A stretch of DNA of 64,000 nucleotides from positions 87,245,114-87,309,113 of the forward strand of contig NC_090984.1 of NCBI RefSeq assembly GCF_041146395.1, in the 5' to 3' direction. The translations under genes were made by a program, and so were the position numbers. The notes below the pieces were generated by a model. It did not search any database, had not been told where the DNA came from, and saw only the letters and a list, made by a program, of their open reading frames with translations. Numbering within the stretch: position 1 is the stretch's first letter; each line of letters opens with the position of its first letter. Below are positions 36,791-64,000 of the stretch, in pieces. This DNA comes from Eulemur rufifrons (lineage: Eukaryota > Chordata > Mammalia > Primates > Lemuridae).

Positions 36791-37655
36791 AAACCTGTAA
36801 ATGAGTTAGTAAACACATATAAGACAATTAGTGCCTGACACATAGTTACAAATTTTATTATCCCTATAAGTTATAGAGATAATAATATCACGGGAGATGA
36901 TAGTTTTCCTTTAACACTTTTAGTGACAAGGACTTCTAACAATTGTATTTAACAGCCACGCACAGTGTTTCCCACTTTTTACAGACTTTAGATTATGGGA
37001 AAAGTTTGCAAAAACGTTCAATGATAAGAATTATGCTCCTGAAAACGTCCATCTGCGGTATACCTAAGCAGCTCTACAAATCGGTTTTTTAAAAAATCTA
37101 ATTTGCTCGGCGCGCAGGTGAGTTACACCACCTGCCTGTCTCAGTTCTGACAATCGTCAGTTGTAGACTAGAGCAGGAAGAGTTGTGCTGCAGTTCTATT
37201 CCTTTTGCACCCGCTAGGCAGACCACTTGAAAGGATCAGGACACCTCTTTACTGGTGCTGCTCAAACTATACAATTCGCGCCACAAGTTTACGTGCTTTT
37301 TAGCCCTGGTCACTCTCTTCCACCATCTCTCTCTAACCCTTTCCCAGGAGTGCTTGCAGTTGTCCAGCACCTGTTAGTCACGTTTACCTCCAACTTTCCG
37401 CGGGTGGTGGTGGAAGAGGGAGTGAAGGGGGAGAGAAAGAGGACTACCTGTTCTCTTGCCTCAAAGGGGCCGGTTAAACTTAATTCACATTGCGAACGAC
37501 CAGGTTTCGACAGCCATCCCCATATTTTCACAGCTCGAAGCTTCCTCTCCTTTTGGATCTGCTTTCCTGATTTACTCCATTTTATTCTGCTCCTCCCCTA
37601 CGCCCGTCGCTCTGGTCAGTGTAAACATTAAAAGCTGTGCAGCTGAAGAAAGGCA
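36790..37655. other. Upstream flank of the NAA30 CpG island
   Basis: Mostly unique sequence with rising GC from about 37,090. The 134-codon + ORF at 37227-37631 shows no domain and overlaps minus ORFs in other frames; I do not accept it as a gene. Confidence 0.55.
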
Positions 37656-38039
37656 TTTTTAGGTGACTTGTAAACGGCGGGGTCCGCAACCGCGGGGCTG
37701 GCGAGATTCGCTGCAGCTCCGTGAGGGCTGCGGACTTGGGGCAGCGAGCGTCGGCCTGTTCCATCCCTGCCTGGCCCCGCGTGGCAAGCTGCGCAGGTTG
37801 AGGAGCCCCCAAAGCCGAGGAGAGGGGGTTGGGAGCCGGTGACTCCAAAGCCCTGTGCAACTTCCCGGCTCCATAACCCCACCCATTAGCACGCGGCCTC
37901 CCGTGAAGCCCGCAGGACGCACCTTGGTCCCCGCCCCTCAACAGGTCACCTCCCTCCACGCCCCTTTGCCTTGGCCCCGGCAGCCGGCAGGCAGGGAAGT
38001 GTCGTAAAGCCAGGCCCAGGAAACTTTACCCGGGGTAAC

Positions 38040-38176
38040 AGCCGAGGCGCTTTACGGCGACGGCGGCTAAGTGTGAGCCTTGGTGGCGGTGGACGCGGCC
38101 GCTTTGGTGAAGGAGGCGGCGGCGGCGGTGGCTGAGGAAGAGGAGTGGCGGCAGCGGCGGCGGGGACCGGTGCGGG
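38040..38176 (+). other. NAA30: Probable non-coding exon 1 (5' UTR) of NAA30
   Basis: A good donor (GGG|GTGAGC) lies at 38177, and the coding exon is preceded by a good acceptor (CGCTTCTAG ending at 38442). Together they define a 266-base GC-rich intron just before the start codon. The 5' boundary given here is arbitrary. The alternative is an unspliced 5' UTR. Confidence 0.6.
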
Positions 38177-38443
38177 GTGAGCCGCGAGGAGGGGACGGGG
38201 AGGGGCCGCGGGTGACAGGGCTAGCGGATGGGCCCGGGCGGAGGGGGACGGTGGCCGGCTGAGCAGCTGGGAGGCGCTGAAGAGCGAGGGGGGGCGGCGC
38301 GAAATTGGGGGGCCAGCTCCGTGAGGGACGGTTTCTGTCTTTGTTCCCCCCCCCATCTGCCGGTCCCTACCCGCCGCCCCCTCTTCTCCGAGCTTGTCCG
38401 TCGGGTCTCATGGCCTCCCCTCTCGGTCTGTGTCGCTTCTAGG

Positions 38444-54022
<15,579 letters not shown>

Positions 54023-57000
54023 GAAACTGACATCAAGGAACAACTTCCAACCGCACAGAATCGACCTTTGCATGCAATGCAATTTGTACAGAATTGCTTT
54101 GCAGGTGGATTTAGTATTTTTCATGCAGCTCTTATCTGTCAGTGTCTCATTGAGTGTCGCACAATATTTGTTGCACTTTGGCATGGCACATTTGTTCTGA
54201 ATTAAAAGAGATTGTTTTAAACTTCAAGAGTTCTTTTGGTACCAACAAGATGTGCCAGTTGATAGCCAAGATTTGTTTGTTCATTTGCAAAGTCTGCTGA
54301 CAATGTTATTTACACAGTGATCATTTTATCACAGAACCAGTAAGTGGAACATGATTTTCGTTCCTTAAAAAAGCCAATATGGATTGTAAAAGTCTCTAAG
54401 TATACTAACATTTCACACAAAACCTGCCCTAGTTTTCTGAAGGGAGTGAGTGAAACGCTTAAATTTTAGGTTTTTTTTCCAATATTAAATTTTCCATTCT
54501 TGAATATTGGTATCTCAGTGATTAGTGAATGAAAAAAATGTAGGGTGGGTTATGTCTTACAATGAGTAAAAATAACAATTAAATTGTGTCTGCCAGTGCC
54601 TGTGTAGATAAGTATATTTGTCTTCATCTCTAGTTTTTGAATGCATGCTGTTTTTCCATTAAGGCCTTTGCAAGCAAACTTTTGTTTTTATTTAAATTCT
54701 AAATTTGATAATAAATTATTGCAGATTTTTATAATTTGGATACTTTTTCCAGGTGAGTTACTTTAGAAGTCCCTTCTTTCCTTGCAATAAGTTGAATCTA
54801 CTTAGAAAATTGAGAACTAGCTCAAAAGAGATGAGAAAAGTTGATGGAGCCAGGAATTGCTGGGTTTTGGATGCACTTTTTTTTTTTTTTTTTTTTTGAG
54901 AATGAGGGAATTTTGGAAAAGAATAGAAAATTAATGTAAATTGGTATGATTTTATTTAATCAAAATGATTGCTAAGCTGTGAAGAACAGCTTTTACAAAG
55001 TAGCTGGAATTTGTTTATCCCACTTGATTTGGATTCACATTGCTTCCATTTCTTAAAATGCTTCACTTTTGGTTCTTGGTCTTGGAAATAAATTTAAAGG
55101 TGTATTGTATCCATTTTAAGCTGCTTTTATTTTATTTTCACTTGTATGAGCAAATTCTTGGGGGAGCTTTGCTTTGTTCCTTCCAGAAAAACAAAAGGGG
55201 AAATGAGTATCTTTTTTGGTATGAGTTCTATGGGTTTTCTTAACAGCTACCATGTTTATTAGTTACGTTGTGTTTTGGCCAGTTAGTGCAATGTAACAAG
55301 TTTTAAAGTTAATTGCTTTCAGTTGAGTCAGTAAACCTGTGATGGATAATTTATTTAACCGGAAAACCTAGGTACCCATAAGAAAAAAGATTCATTCTCT
55401 GTGAAAAATGTTTGTAGGAATCTATATTGTTGTTGTTTCCATTTGAATATGCTTTACTTCTGCTCTAGGATTTGGTTTGAATTTTATTTTATGGCTCTAA
55501 TTACTGTATTATTAAAAACCCTACCTCCATTAACAGTTGGTAAAGGCCCCTTTTCAGGAAAGTTTGTTGCTTCTCTCTCTCTTTTTTTTTTTTTTAAAGG
55601 AAAGCTGCTCCTTGCTCAGAATAGTGTTTTGAAAGTGAACGTGGTAACAAGTACTTTTAAAATAAAGATACACAATTTATATTTCAAAATAAAGACTTCC
55701 TGCTGATGGGATCATTTATAGTTCTTTATTTTTAAAGAAAACTTTTTCTTTCCATTTTATATTGCTCTTGAAAGTATAATGGGCAGAATACTGGTTATAT
55801 TAAAAATAAGATGACCACACGGTACCCAGCTTTTCAGCTGACCATTTTGAGTATGTTTTTGGTCAAACTTCATTTGGGATATAGCATTTAGAAGAATACC
55901 AATCATAGTGATGCTTCTGTTGTTCTACTATGAAGGAAAAACTGAACTAATACATTATATTTATTTTATCTAATTTTATTTTACCCCTTTATATTTGACT
56001 TACTGGTTCATAGGTAATGGTTGATGAACATATATTCCCTTGACTCACTAATGGGAACAATTGTAAAGTAGATACATGCTGGGTTATTGGTTCAACCATT
56101 TTTATGCTTTTTTCAAGTTGTCAACAAAACCATCACTACTGACCTTTTCCCCCATACTTGCTGAGTTGACTGAATAGATTGGGCATTTGTAAACATGACC
56201 TTAACTAATGTGACTAAAAAGTCAAGTAGTTGCCCTATTGTTTTACTGGTGTATATTGAGTATCAGCGTATACCTTACATCTTTAATTGAGTATGCAAAA
56301 ATTACATCTACTTAAGTAGATTAGAATTTTGACCTCTAGCATGATAACACCAATCTTAAAAGTCTCCAAGTTGATGTAGCATCAAACTTTAATTTACTTT
56401 TTGATTTAGGTTTTTATTTTTCTTATATAAGCTTAAAACAGTCCCATTTATAATTGATAGAGTGGGTTCACTTGGCTAAAACTGAGCAAAATCGGTGCAA
56501 CTTTCTTTTAATGGGGTGCTGCCTCTTTAAGACTGACTGTACTATTCACTGACACTGGTTTGGCAGTTGGTACTGCTGAACATTTTTATACATGCTACCA
56601 TGAAGCTATATATGTTAGTATTGAAGAAGCTAACGGGTATACTACCATTTTTGATGTGTGGGCTGATTATAATTTCCCTTACATTGGGATGCAACTACTT
56701 TAGAAAAGTCCACAGATCAGAAACCAGACAGTAGTTTTTGAAGTTGAAACCAGCAAAATAAGAAACATAGAAAAAGTTACTATTAAAAAATTGGTTTTAA
56801 TATTTTCTGCCTCTCTTCCCTAAATTACCCTCCCCACTTGCTCGACAAATCTGTGTAAAGGAGTTTGTTTGTCACATGTTTTAACTTTACCTTGCCCTGT
56901 GTTATGGTATTGGCTGACATGTATAAGACTGGATGTGTATATTTATTATGGTGTCTAAAAATCATGAAGTTCATCACTTTCCAGGAGCATAGATAAAATC

Positions 57001-60000
57001 AAATTGGTAGTGCATCAGAGTTACTTTTCAGTGCACCTTGACATCACTAAAATGAGTGCTATAATGTTGCAGGGCTTTCAGGTTTGTAAAAACATAACCA
57101 TAAATTATATTGACGTCAGATATGAGTTGAGTATCTATAAAATATCACGTGTATCTCAAAATATTGGACTGCTGTTTGATGACTGGATATTGCTGCATAA
57201 TTTTCTTCTATTGTCCCATATCCTTTTGGAGAGAAAGATTTAATGGGATTTGAAATGTGCAAGCTGTCTAAATAAGATGCAGTCAAATAAAGTATGGTTA
57301 AGTTGTGTTTGCATTTTTCTTTTAGATACAGCTGTGTGCATTTTATGATTGGGTTGTTTTGCTTTTCCTACTAAGAAAAACAACAACAAGCAATCTATTC
57401 CGTTCCCCACTTCCTGCCTCCCATCTAAGAGTTATATAGAAGAAGTGATATAATTATCACTCTATTTTGTGTTCTGACAAAGTAGATTTGAAAGTAACAA
57501 CATGAACTTGATTTCCTAAAAGTACTCAAAAGTTAGTTAACTGATATATCAGATATCAATACAAGTGAGAGCATTTTTGCATGTCTAAACCAAAAGTTTA
57601 TCTTTTTAATCTTTGTTCCATAGTGGTGTATTTCTAAGATAGTTTTTAATTTATTATATTCTGTACAGTGCCTCCTCCTGTAAACAATGTTTTTTTTTCC
57701 CTTGCTAAGACACCAAAGTGAAATAGAGCAGTATCTAAAGGGCCTTTTGCCCCATTCTTGTGAGGAGCTTTAAATAGTAGTTACATACACTTTCATATTT
57801 CAAGATTTTTGGATATTAGTGGAAGGATGAGATGATCTGTTTTAATCATATAACTCCTAACTTGCTTTTCTCACGCATGACAGATCTTTACTTTGTTCTT
57901 TATGTTAATAGTAATGTGAAAATACTTGAGTTCATGTTTTACTTGGGCCTTATGTGGAACTCTAAATACTTCTTAAATTCAGTCTAAATAAGGACCAGAA
58001 GGTTGACATCATTCTTTCACACCTGTGAACACAGATCAGTATTAACCTTGTAGCCCCAGAGGTGGTGTGATACTTTTTTTATAAGCAACTTTATGAAACA
58101 GTTTTACAAAATCTGGAGCATATAGCATGGCCACACTTTTGTTTAGATCAGTGCCATGATCCAGTCACACTTTTTATGATGATGGATATGTTCTTTGTAC
58201 TCTCCGATATGGTAGTTACTAGTCATATGTAGCTACTGAGCCCCTGAAGTGTGACTGGAATACTTGAGGAACTGAATTTTTAATTTCATTTAATTTTAAT
58301 TAATTGAAATCAGCAGCATGGCTAGTGGTTACTGTATTGGACAACTAGCTTTAGATAATATTTATGCAGTAATAACTGAGGAAAACAGTTTTTGTATAGG
58401 ATATTTTAAAGATACTATCTAATTTATTGAAGTATGAAGTAGAAGGCTCACGAATAAAAATTGCCTGTGAGCAAGAGTATAGCTGAACTGTTCATATTGA
58501 CAATGTATTTCATTAATACAGTGTCTGACCACCCTCCCGCCTGCCCTCCCTGCCACTCCTCCCCCTACATTGTGAAGTAGCCTTTCTGTGAAATGCAGCT
58601 TTTTCAGTTTTTATTGTTGTAAGTTCTTTGGGTTGCAGAGACTTAGATTCAAGTGCCGAAAATTGGTTTGTGATGAGACTCAGCTTTTTAGCCTTAAAAC
58701 ATTTTGTATAGTTAGGCCTAAGAGTTTCTCATTTTAGATTAATTTGAAATCATTTCACTTCTAAATGAGATTGGCCGTTTCATTTTACCAGTGATTAAAC
58801 TGGAACATGTAGGTCTACCATATTTTTACTTTATCCTTTCCCCCTTTTTTTCCCCCTAAATCTGGAAGATCCCCCATAGTGATGAAGCCAAAGGCAAGTG
58901 TTTTTGTTTCTAAAAGAACCAGATTAATTTTGTTGTGTTCCATAGCCAGAGTGTGTCACCCTTGACCCTAGTTAGTCTTCTTGGTAAGTGTGATTTATCA
59001 AAAGGGCAGGAGTAGGGATAGTGAACGCCTGGGCAAAGAGAGTGCCTGGGTTGGTACAGTCTGTTAACACTGCTGGGGAGGGAGCTGAAAGCACATGTTC
59101 TGTTAGCAAGACAGTTAAATTATGAAAAAGACCTAGAAATAACAAAGACCACCGAAGTGCCAAAATTTATCTTCTGCTACTTTAAAAAATGTATACAACA
59201 ATACAGGGGTTATAATGAAATAGTTTCAGTCTAATTATGTAAGTTTTTTACAATGCTAAAAAATAAGCTTATTTTTAGTTATGGATTTTTATGACTACCT
59301 CTTTGCTGTATGAATACATCTCAATTTTCTAATACCTCAGTTTCCTGAGAATCTGTATGTATGTTCTTGTAAATAAAGTAATTTACCATATGCTAGGGGA
59401 AGGACCTGGCTTTTAAAGAAATTGTATCAAAACATTTGTTGCTGGATCTGTTACATAGTGAATCATTTTGAAATTTCTTAAAAACGTTTATAGACTTTTC
59501 TGGTCTACTTGACTGAGGGTTTTTAGTAAACATTTTTATTTAGTGAGATTTGTATTCCAGGAAGTACGTGCCCTCATTTGTTCACTTACAACTGCAAAGA
59601 TTTGTATATGTCCTATGTTTTCCTTTCATGCCAAAGAAACCCTTTTTAAAAGCCAGCAGGTTGCATGAACCAAAAAAATAAAAAATAAAAACTTTTTGCC
59701 CCTTAAATAGGCATTCTTAAGAAGTTTTATTTCCTGGGAGTTAAATATTTTACAGAATTAAAGCCAGTGGTAATAATTTATAAAAATGCATATATTTTTA
59801 GGAATGTACTAATTCCATTAAAGTGTTGACATTTTTAAGGAACTGTGCTGCGTTAAAATCCACAGTTGCAGGAAACTTTAAAAGGTTGATAATAAAATAT
59901 AAAGTAATTACTAAAATTTGTTTATATTGTGAACTACTTAGAAGATTCAGTGCCCTAACATGTAGGGGATTGATCACTGTCATCTTTAGGGCCAGATTTC

Positions 60001-60200
60001 CTGTGGTTGTACATGGTTGTTGATCATTTTACCAGGGCTGAACCTGCTGCCTTTAAACTTTGATACCTCCCTTTCTCCAAATTGTGGCTGTAAACAGTGA
60101 CTCTTTGCAGTCAGCTAGAATTATACTTGATTTTATTGTGAATGCAAATAAAATAAAATTTGTAAGTTTTCCAAGTATTGACTTAACTAGGTAAATGTAA
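54023..60200 (+). other. NAA30: NAA30 3' UTR and flank with candidate poly(A) signals
   Basis: The sequence after the stop codon is AT-rich and largely free of repeats for 4 kb, which fits a long 3' UTR. Canonical AATAAA hexamers occur at 54710, 55087, 55661, 55688, 57286, 59372 and 60147, with an ATTAAA at 54201. The pair at 55661/55688 and the one at 57286 are plausible sites. The true end or ends cannot be fixed from sequence alone. Confidence 0.55.
58204..58340. mobile_element. Short inverted-repeat DNA transposon relic
   Basis: The left 23 bases (58204-58226) and the reverse complement of the right 23 (58318-58340) agree at 16 positions (CCRATAYRGTARYYACTAGYCAT). The AT-rich middle (TTTAATTTCATTTAATTTTAATT) is typical of a common mammalian hAT-type MITE. 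Confidence 0.7.
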
Positions 60201-60369
60201 AGTGATTTCAAATTTGTCTTCGGCCAAGTCTACTTAATAGCTATGATAATATGGAAATGAAGTACGTCAATATGGATGTGAACATTGTGGCTGGGTTATT
60301 ATGGGATAATTATATTCCTCATCTTAGAAACTGATAATGAACAAAGTGTTTATTTTCATGCTGATGATA

Positions 60370-60520
60370 CTGGACAACTAACCTCTCTGAGCTTTAGTGA
60401 TAACTACTTGATAAGCTTTTTGTAAAGAATAAATGAAATAATTTATGTAAATCACCTTAACAGTGCTTGATAGGCTAGTACATAGTAAACATAGTAACTG
60501 CTATTATAATATGGTAATTT
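60370..60520 (+). repeat. MIR fragment
   Basis: CTAACCTCTCTGAGCTTTAG, AATAAATGAAATAATTTATG and CAGTGCTTGATAGGCTAGTACATAG follow the sense MIR consensus. Confidence 0.7.
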
Positions 60521-61515
60521 ATAATTTTTATTTTGCTGTTGAGTTTTGTAGCACCATGTAAGTGGCAAAAGTCGTCTAAATATTAAACTAGGTGATATGA
60601 GAGTAGCCCAGACGATAGCTAGTGAAGAGAAAAAACTTTGTATTTCCATCATGGAGAATATTAAACTCGGTAGACAGAAGAGTATAATGAACTCTCCATG
60701 TACTTATCACCCAGGCCCAACACCATGGCTAATCTGGCCCCATTCATTCCAGAGCTTATGTTTTAGGGTAAAGTCTCCTTTTAAAGAAAACAAAACCATG
60801 ATACCATTATCTGTCTCTCACACACACTAATTCCAAGTACCTAATATTTTTGTATGGGCATAATATTATAGACACAAATACTGACTGCGGAAAAAATGGA
60901 GCTGATGAATATGGTGAAATTGCCAACAGTAACTGAGGAATGACTTAGGAGAAGGAATAGCGTTTTCAAATATAATCAGCAAGGCATGACAGAAAAAATA
61001 ATTGGGTGAACACAAAATTTTAATAGAGATGATTTAAGCAAGTGAAAACAGTTTGGGTGATAACCTAAAGTGGGGCAAAGATAAGCACAACCCTATCAGA
61101 TACTCCCATTACCATGTTCTGAGGGGATCTGTCCAGACTAGTTCAAGATAAATTCGTTATAGCCATTATCTGAGTTTAAAAAGAAGCCCTAAACCTCATG
61201 ATTGACTAGAGTTGCCAGAAATGCATAAAATTAGATGATTTTATGAGTTCATTGTATTGCAGCTACACTAAATGTATGAGTATCAGCCACAGAATTGTGG
61301 TTCTCAAACCAGTGAGCCCAGTTTTCTTTTTGTTTATAAGAGTAGCCACCAACACAGAACACCTTTGCACAACCTATCAGGAGGAGTTCACTGTGGTCTG
61401 GCTTGATTTTAGGATCCTTGCAGCTTTTGGAATGTGAGCCTCTCAGTTTGGGGGGAAAACCTGTGATTGATGTTCCCTCTCCATTGCAAGGAGGGCAGTT
61501 GAGCAATAAATAGTA
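60520..61515. other. Unique sequence
   Basis: No gene or clear repeat seen. Confidence 0.5.
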
Positions 61516-61519
61516 ACAA

Positions 61520-61740
61520 ATAGCATGCAGTGAGATTGCCTTACAGTTTTCAAAGCACTTTGACCCACTTTATGAAGATGTTTTGAGATGGAAAGATATT
61601 TTCATTTTGCAGATTAAAAAATCTATACTCAGAGTGCTCAAGTGACCCCTTTGAGGTCACACAACAGTGATGTGACTTGGACCTAGGCCTCCTGAGTCTC
61701 CTAGCTCTAGTTTTCTTGCCACCACACACAGTACTTGATG
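61520..61740 (-). repeat. MIR
   Basis: Reverse MIR: TTTCAAAGCACTTTGACCCA, TTCATTTTGCAGATTAAAAA, GAGGTCACACAACAGTGATGTGAC. Confidence 0.75.
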
Positions 61741-61744
61741 AAAC

Positions 61745-64000
61745 CCAAAGAAGGTAGAGCCCAATATGTTTAATTCTGTTGGATGAATTAAGACTTTAAT
61801 GAATCTTACTAAATTATTTAAATACTGTTGTTTTATTCAGCATAAAATTTAAATGCTCTCAAAATGTTTAATAGGTTTAATTTATAAAATCCATTAAAAG
61901 ATTACAATTTAAGTGGTTTTTCTTAACATTTAATTGGCTTCCAATAATTATGTCTGTAATATCTTTCAAGGAGACTGGGATTTATTTTTCAGAACAAACT
62001 TTCCTTATGTGGTGTCTTGTTCTATGAAAATTGAAATGAATAATCTTATTAAATAATTCATTTATGTTTAATTTTAGATTTCTAAATATTGTGCTCTAAC
62101 ATAAAACTCTTGACATTTTTAAGGTAAAATTTTACTTCGTGAAATTTCAAATAAGCCCATGGAAATACTTTTATAAGGGAAAGAAAGGAGTTACATGGGG
62201 AAAAACTACCTTGATTATTAATCAAATTTGAAGTCTAATTAAAATCTGTAACAATACTTAACACTATGCAAAATCAGGGAATATTAATATTCTCTTATGC
62301 TAGGCCTACAAAAATGCAGACAAGAAATCTACATATGTTTCTGTGTATGTGTGTGTATGTATGTATTTTGTTTTTAATGGATCCTTTTTCTCTGGTAAAA
62401 CCTTGCTTGAACTAAAGTATCAGCTGGTGGTGATACAATGTTAAATGATGGGGATTGGTCTATAAAGCTGACTTCAGATAGAATAGGATGTTAATACACA
62501 AAACATGTGCCACTTAACCACTGGACAGGCCAGGGATCTCAAGCATACTATAAGAGAAAAACTTTGTCATTTCCCTACTCATAAAAATGAGGTTATCAAT
62601 ATTTGCCTTTTAGGGTAGTGATGTGGATTCGCTGGAGTGTAACTCTGTGACAACAGAGAAATTGTTCATGGCTGTATTCATTCACTGCCTACAACAGTGC
62701 CTGGAATGTATTAGGCATAAAGTAGTTATTACCTAAATGAATTAATTATGGAATGCCTTAAGGTGCACCATAGAAAGGAGTTTAAAATTCTCAGAGGTAT
62801 CAAAGGTATTAACTGGCAGACAATCAATCTCTGTATTTTCCTCCTTCCTTCGCTATATTATTCATGAAAGTATACATTCTCTCTAAGTGTTACTTACCTT
62901 TGCAACGTAAGATCATAAGAGATTATTTTCTGCCTTGAGCAGTAGCTCTGTTCAGTAATTCATTAAACAATTATTGAGGACCTGCTTTGGGTCAGGCACT
63001 AAGGAGACAGCCTGCTAGCTGAATGGCTGTTGTGGGACTCACAGATCTACCTCAGGCTTTCTGTGATATGCAGAGTGATCATTAAATTCTTTTTGATGAC
63101 CCCAGAGAGGTTGACAAGGCAAAAATTCAGGAGAATCATTAAGATCCTAGATGTTTTTCTTTCTGAATTATTTTCCTACTTTTTTTTTTTTAAAGAAACA
63201 AAGACCTGCTGTATCTGTTGTGATTATAAAGATTTTTTTATCATGTCAAACATTTCATTGCTCAGACACATAAATCCAGATACAATTAAATAACTCTGAA
63301 TTGTAAATTACAGAAATTGAGATATCTAATTTATATGTTTTATCCCAAACAAAATCATTTTTTATAAACCTAATGCATTTGGACACTTACTTTGTTTTAA
63401 AGTTTATTCAAATGTACATACCTTTAGTGCATTAAAACAGTGCTTTTAAAACTTTACTGTGTCCATCTTCAAGTTTTACTAATCTGTAATCTAAATTTTC
63501 CCATTCCTTGGCCACCTGATACTCTGATACTCCACTTCTGTCTCTTCCCAAAGAACCTTGCCAAGTCAGCTATAAAGTTAATTTACTAGCAAAGCCAAGA
63601 ACATGAATGCACCTTTTCAGTCAAAGCAGCCTACTGACAGCAGGGAGAATCCAGGCCAAAATGTATGGTCATTTTTAAATGTAGAAAAAGAGACTGAGGC
63701 AAAGGGAATCCAGCCAGCTAGGGCCAAGAGTTTGGTTATTTAAACAGGCAGAAGAGGAGAAAGAATAATAGCGGAGATTTTGTGGATTGAAATAGAGGTT
63801 TTCTGAGTCTTAATCAGAATGATTTTATTTTTACAAAGAGCAATTTTTAAATATTATAAGGATATTACCTTGAAAAATCAGTAACTTTTTTGCTAAGTTT
63901 AGTTTGCCTTTACCAAGGGGGAAATGTGGTTGGTATGTGTTTGACTTTAATCCTTTTGGTTCCAAATCTGGGCATACTGGAAAATGGATCTGAGCATGGG
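61745..64000. other. AT-rich intergenic sequence downstream of NAA30
   Basis: Short MIR/L2-like bits at about 62,680-62,740 and 62,950-63,010 (TTATTGAGGACCTGCTTTGGG). No exon or RNA gene recognised. Confidence 0.5.

Noticed and set aside
37227..37631. 134-codon + ORF upstream of the island
   Set aside because: No domain, no splice or Kozak support, and opposite-strand ORFs are equally open.

Overview
The window is mammalian nuclear DNA, almost certainly from a strepsirrhine primate (lemur or relative). The clearest sign is its Alu elements. The copy at 18188-18522 has the linker and right-arm wording I associate with lemur/galago Alus, and the L1 3' end at 7390-7615 looks like a strepsirrhine L1. 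No prokaryotic features, CRISPR arrays or operons are present.

The one intact protein-coding gene is NAA30, the catalytic subunit of the NatC N-terminal acetyltransferase, on the + strand. A CpG island at about 37,660-39,080 holds the promoter, a probable non-coding exon 1 and the first coding exon (38444-39208). Three short coding exons follow (44358-44481, 46363-46418, 53885-54022). The joined reading frame is 360 codons, with canonical GT-AG sites and preserved phase. A long AT-rich 3' UTR/flank with several candidate poly(A) signals follows the stop codon at 54020-54022.

Positions 1-37,650 upstream are intergenic and rich in repeats: Alus in both orientations, old L1 tails, MIR/L2 fragments and MaLR-type LTRs. 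Four items stand out. (1) At 12914-13508 there is the 3' part of a class A G-protein-coupled receptor (TM6 with CWIP, TM7 with NPLLY), preceded by a good splice acceptor and followed by a frame-shifted C-terminal tail. (2) A 5'-truncated PRDX3 processed pseudogene lies on the minus strand (about 25,205-28,915); its 3' UTR was split by an L1 (25433-27882), which was itself hit by an Alu (about 25596-25915). (3) A tRNA-Arg-like gene on the minus strand (33535-33607) carries anticodon TCA (opal). (4) Several repeat insertions still have readable target-site duplications.

Inside NAA30, introns 2-4 carry Alus, a MER5A-like element and a hAT element (52891-53136) with a perfect 8-bp target-site duplication. 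The 3' flank holds MIRs and a short inverted-repeat DNA transposon.

I found no convincing undescribed multi-gene system. The best leads are the GPCR relic and the TCA-anticodon tRNA-like locus. Repeat family names rest on recognition by eye and boundaries are approximate unless a target-site duplication is given.
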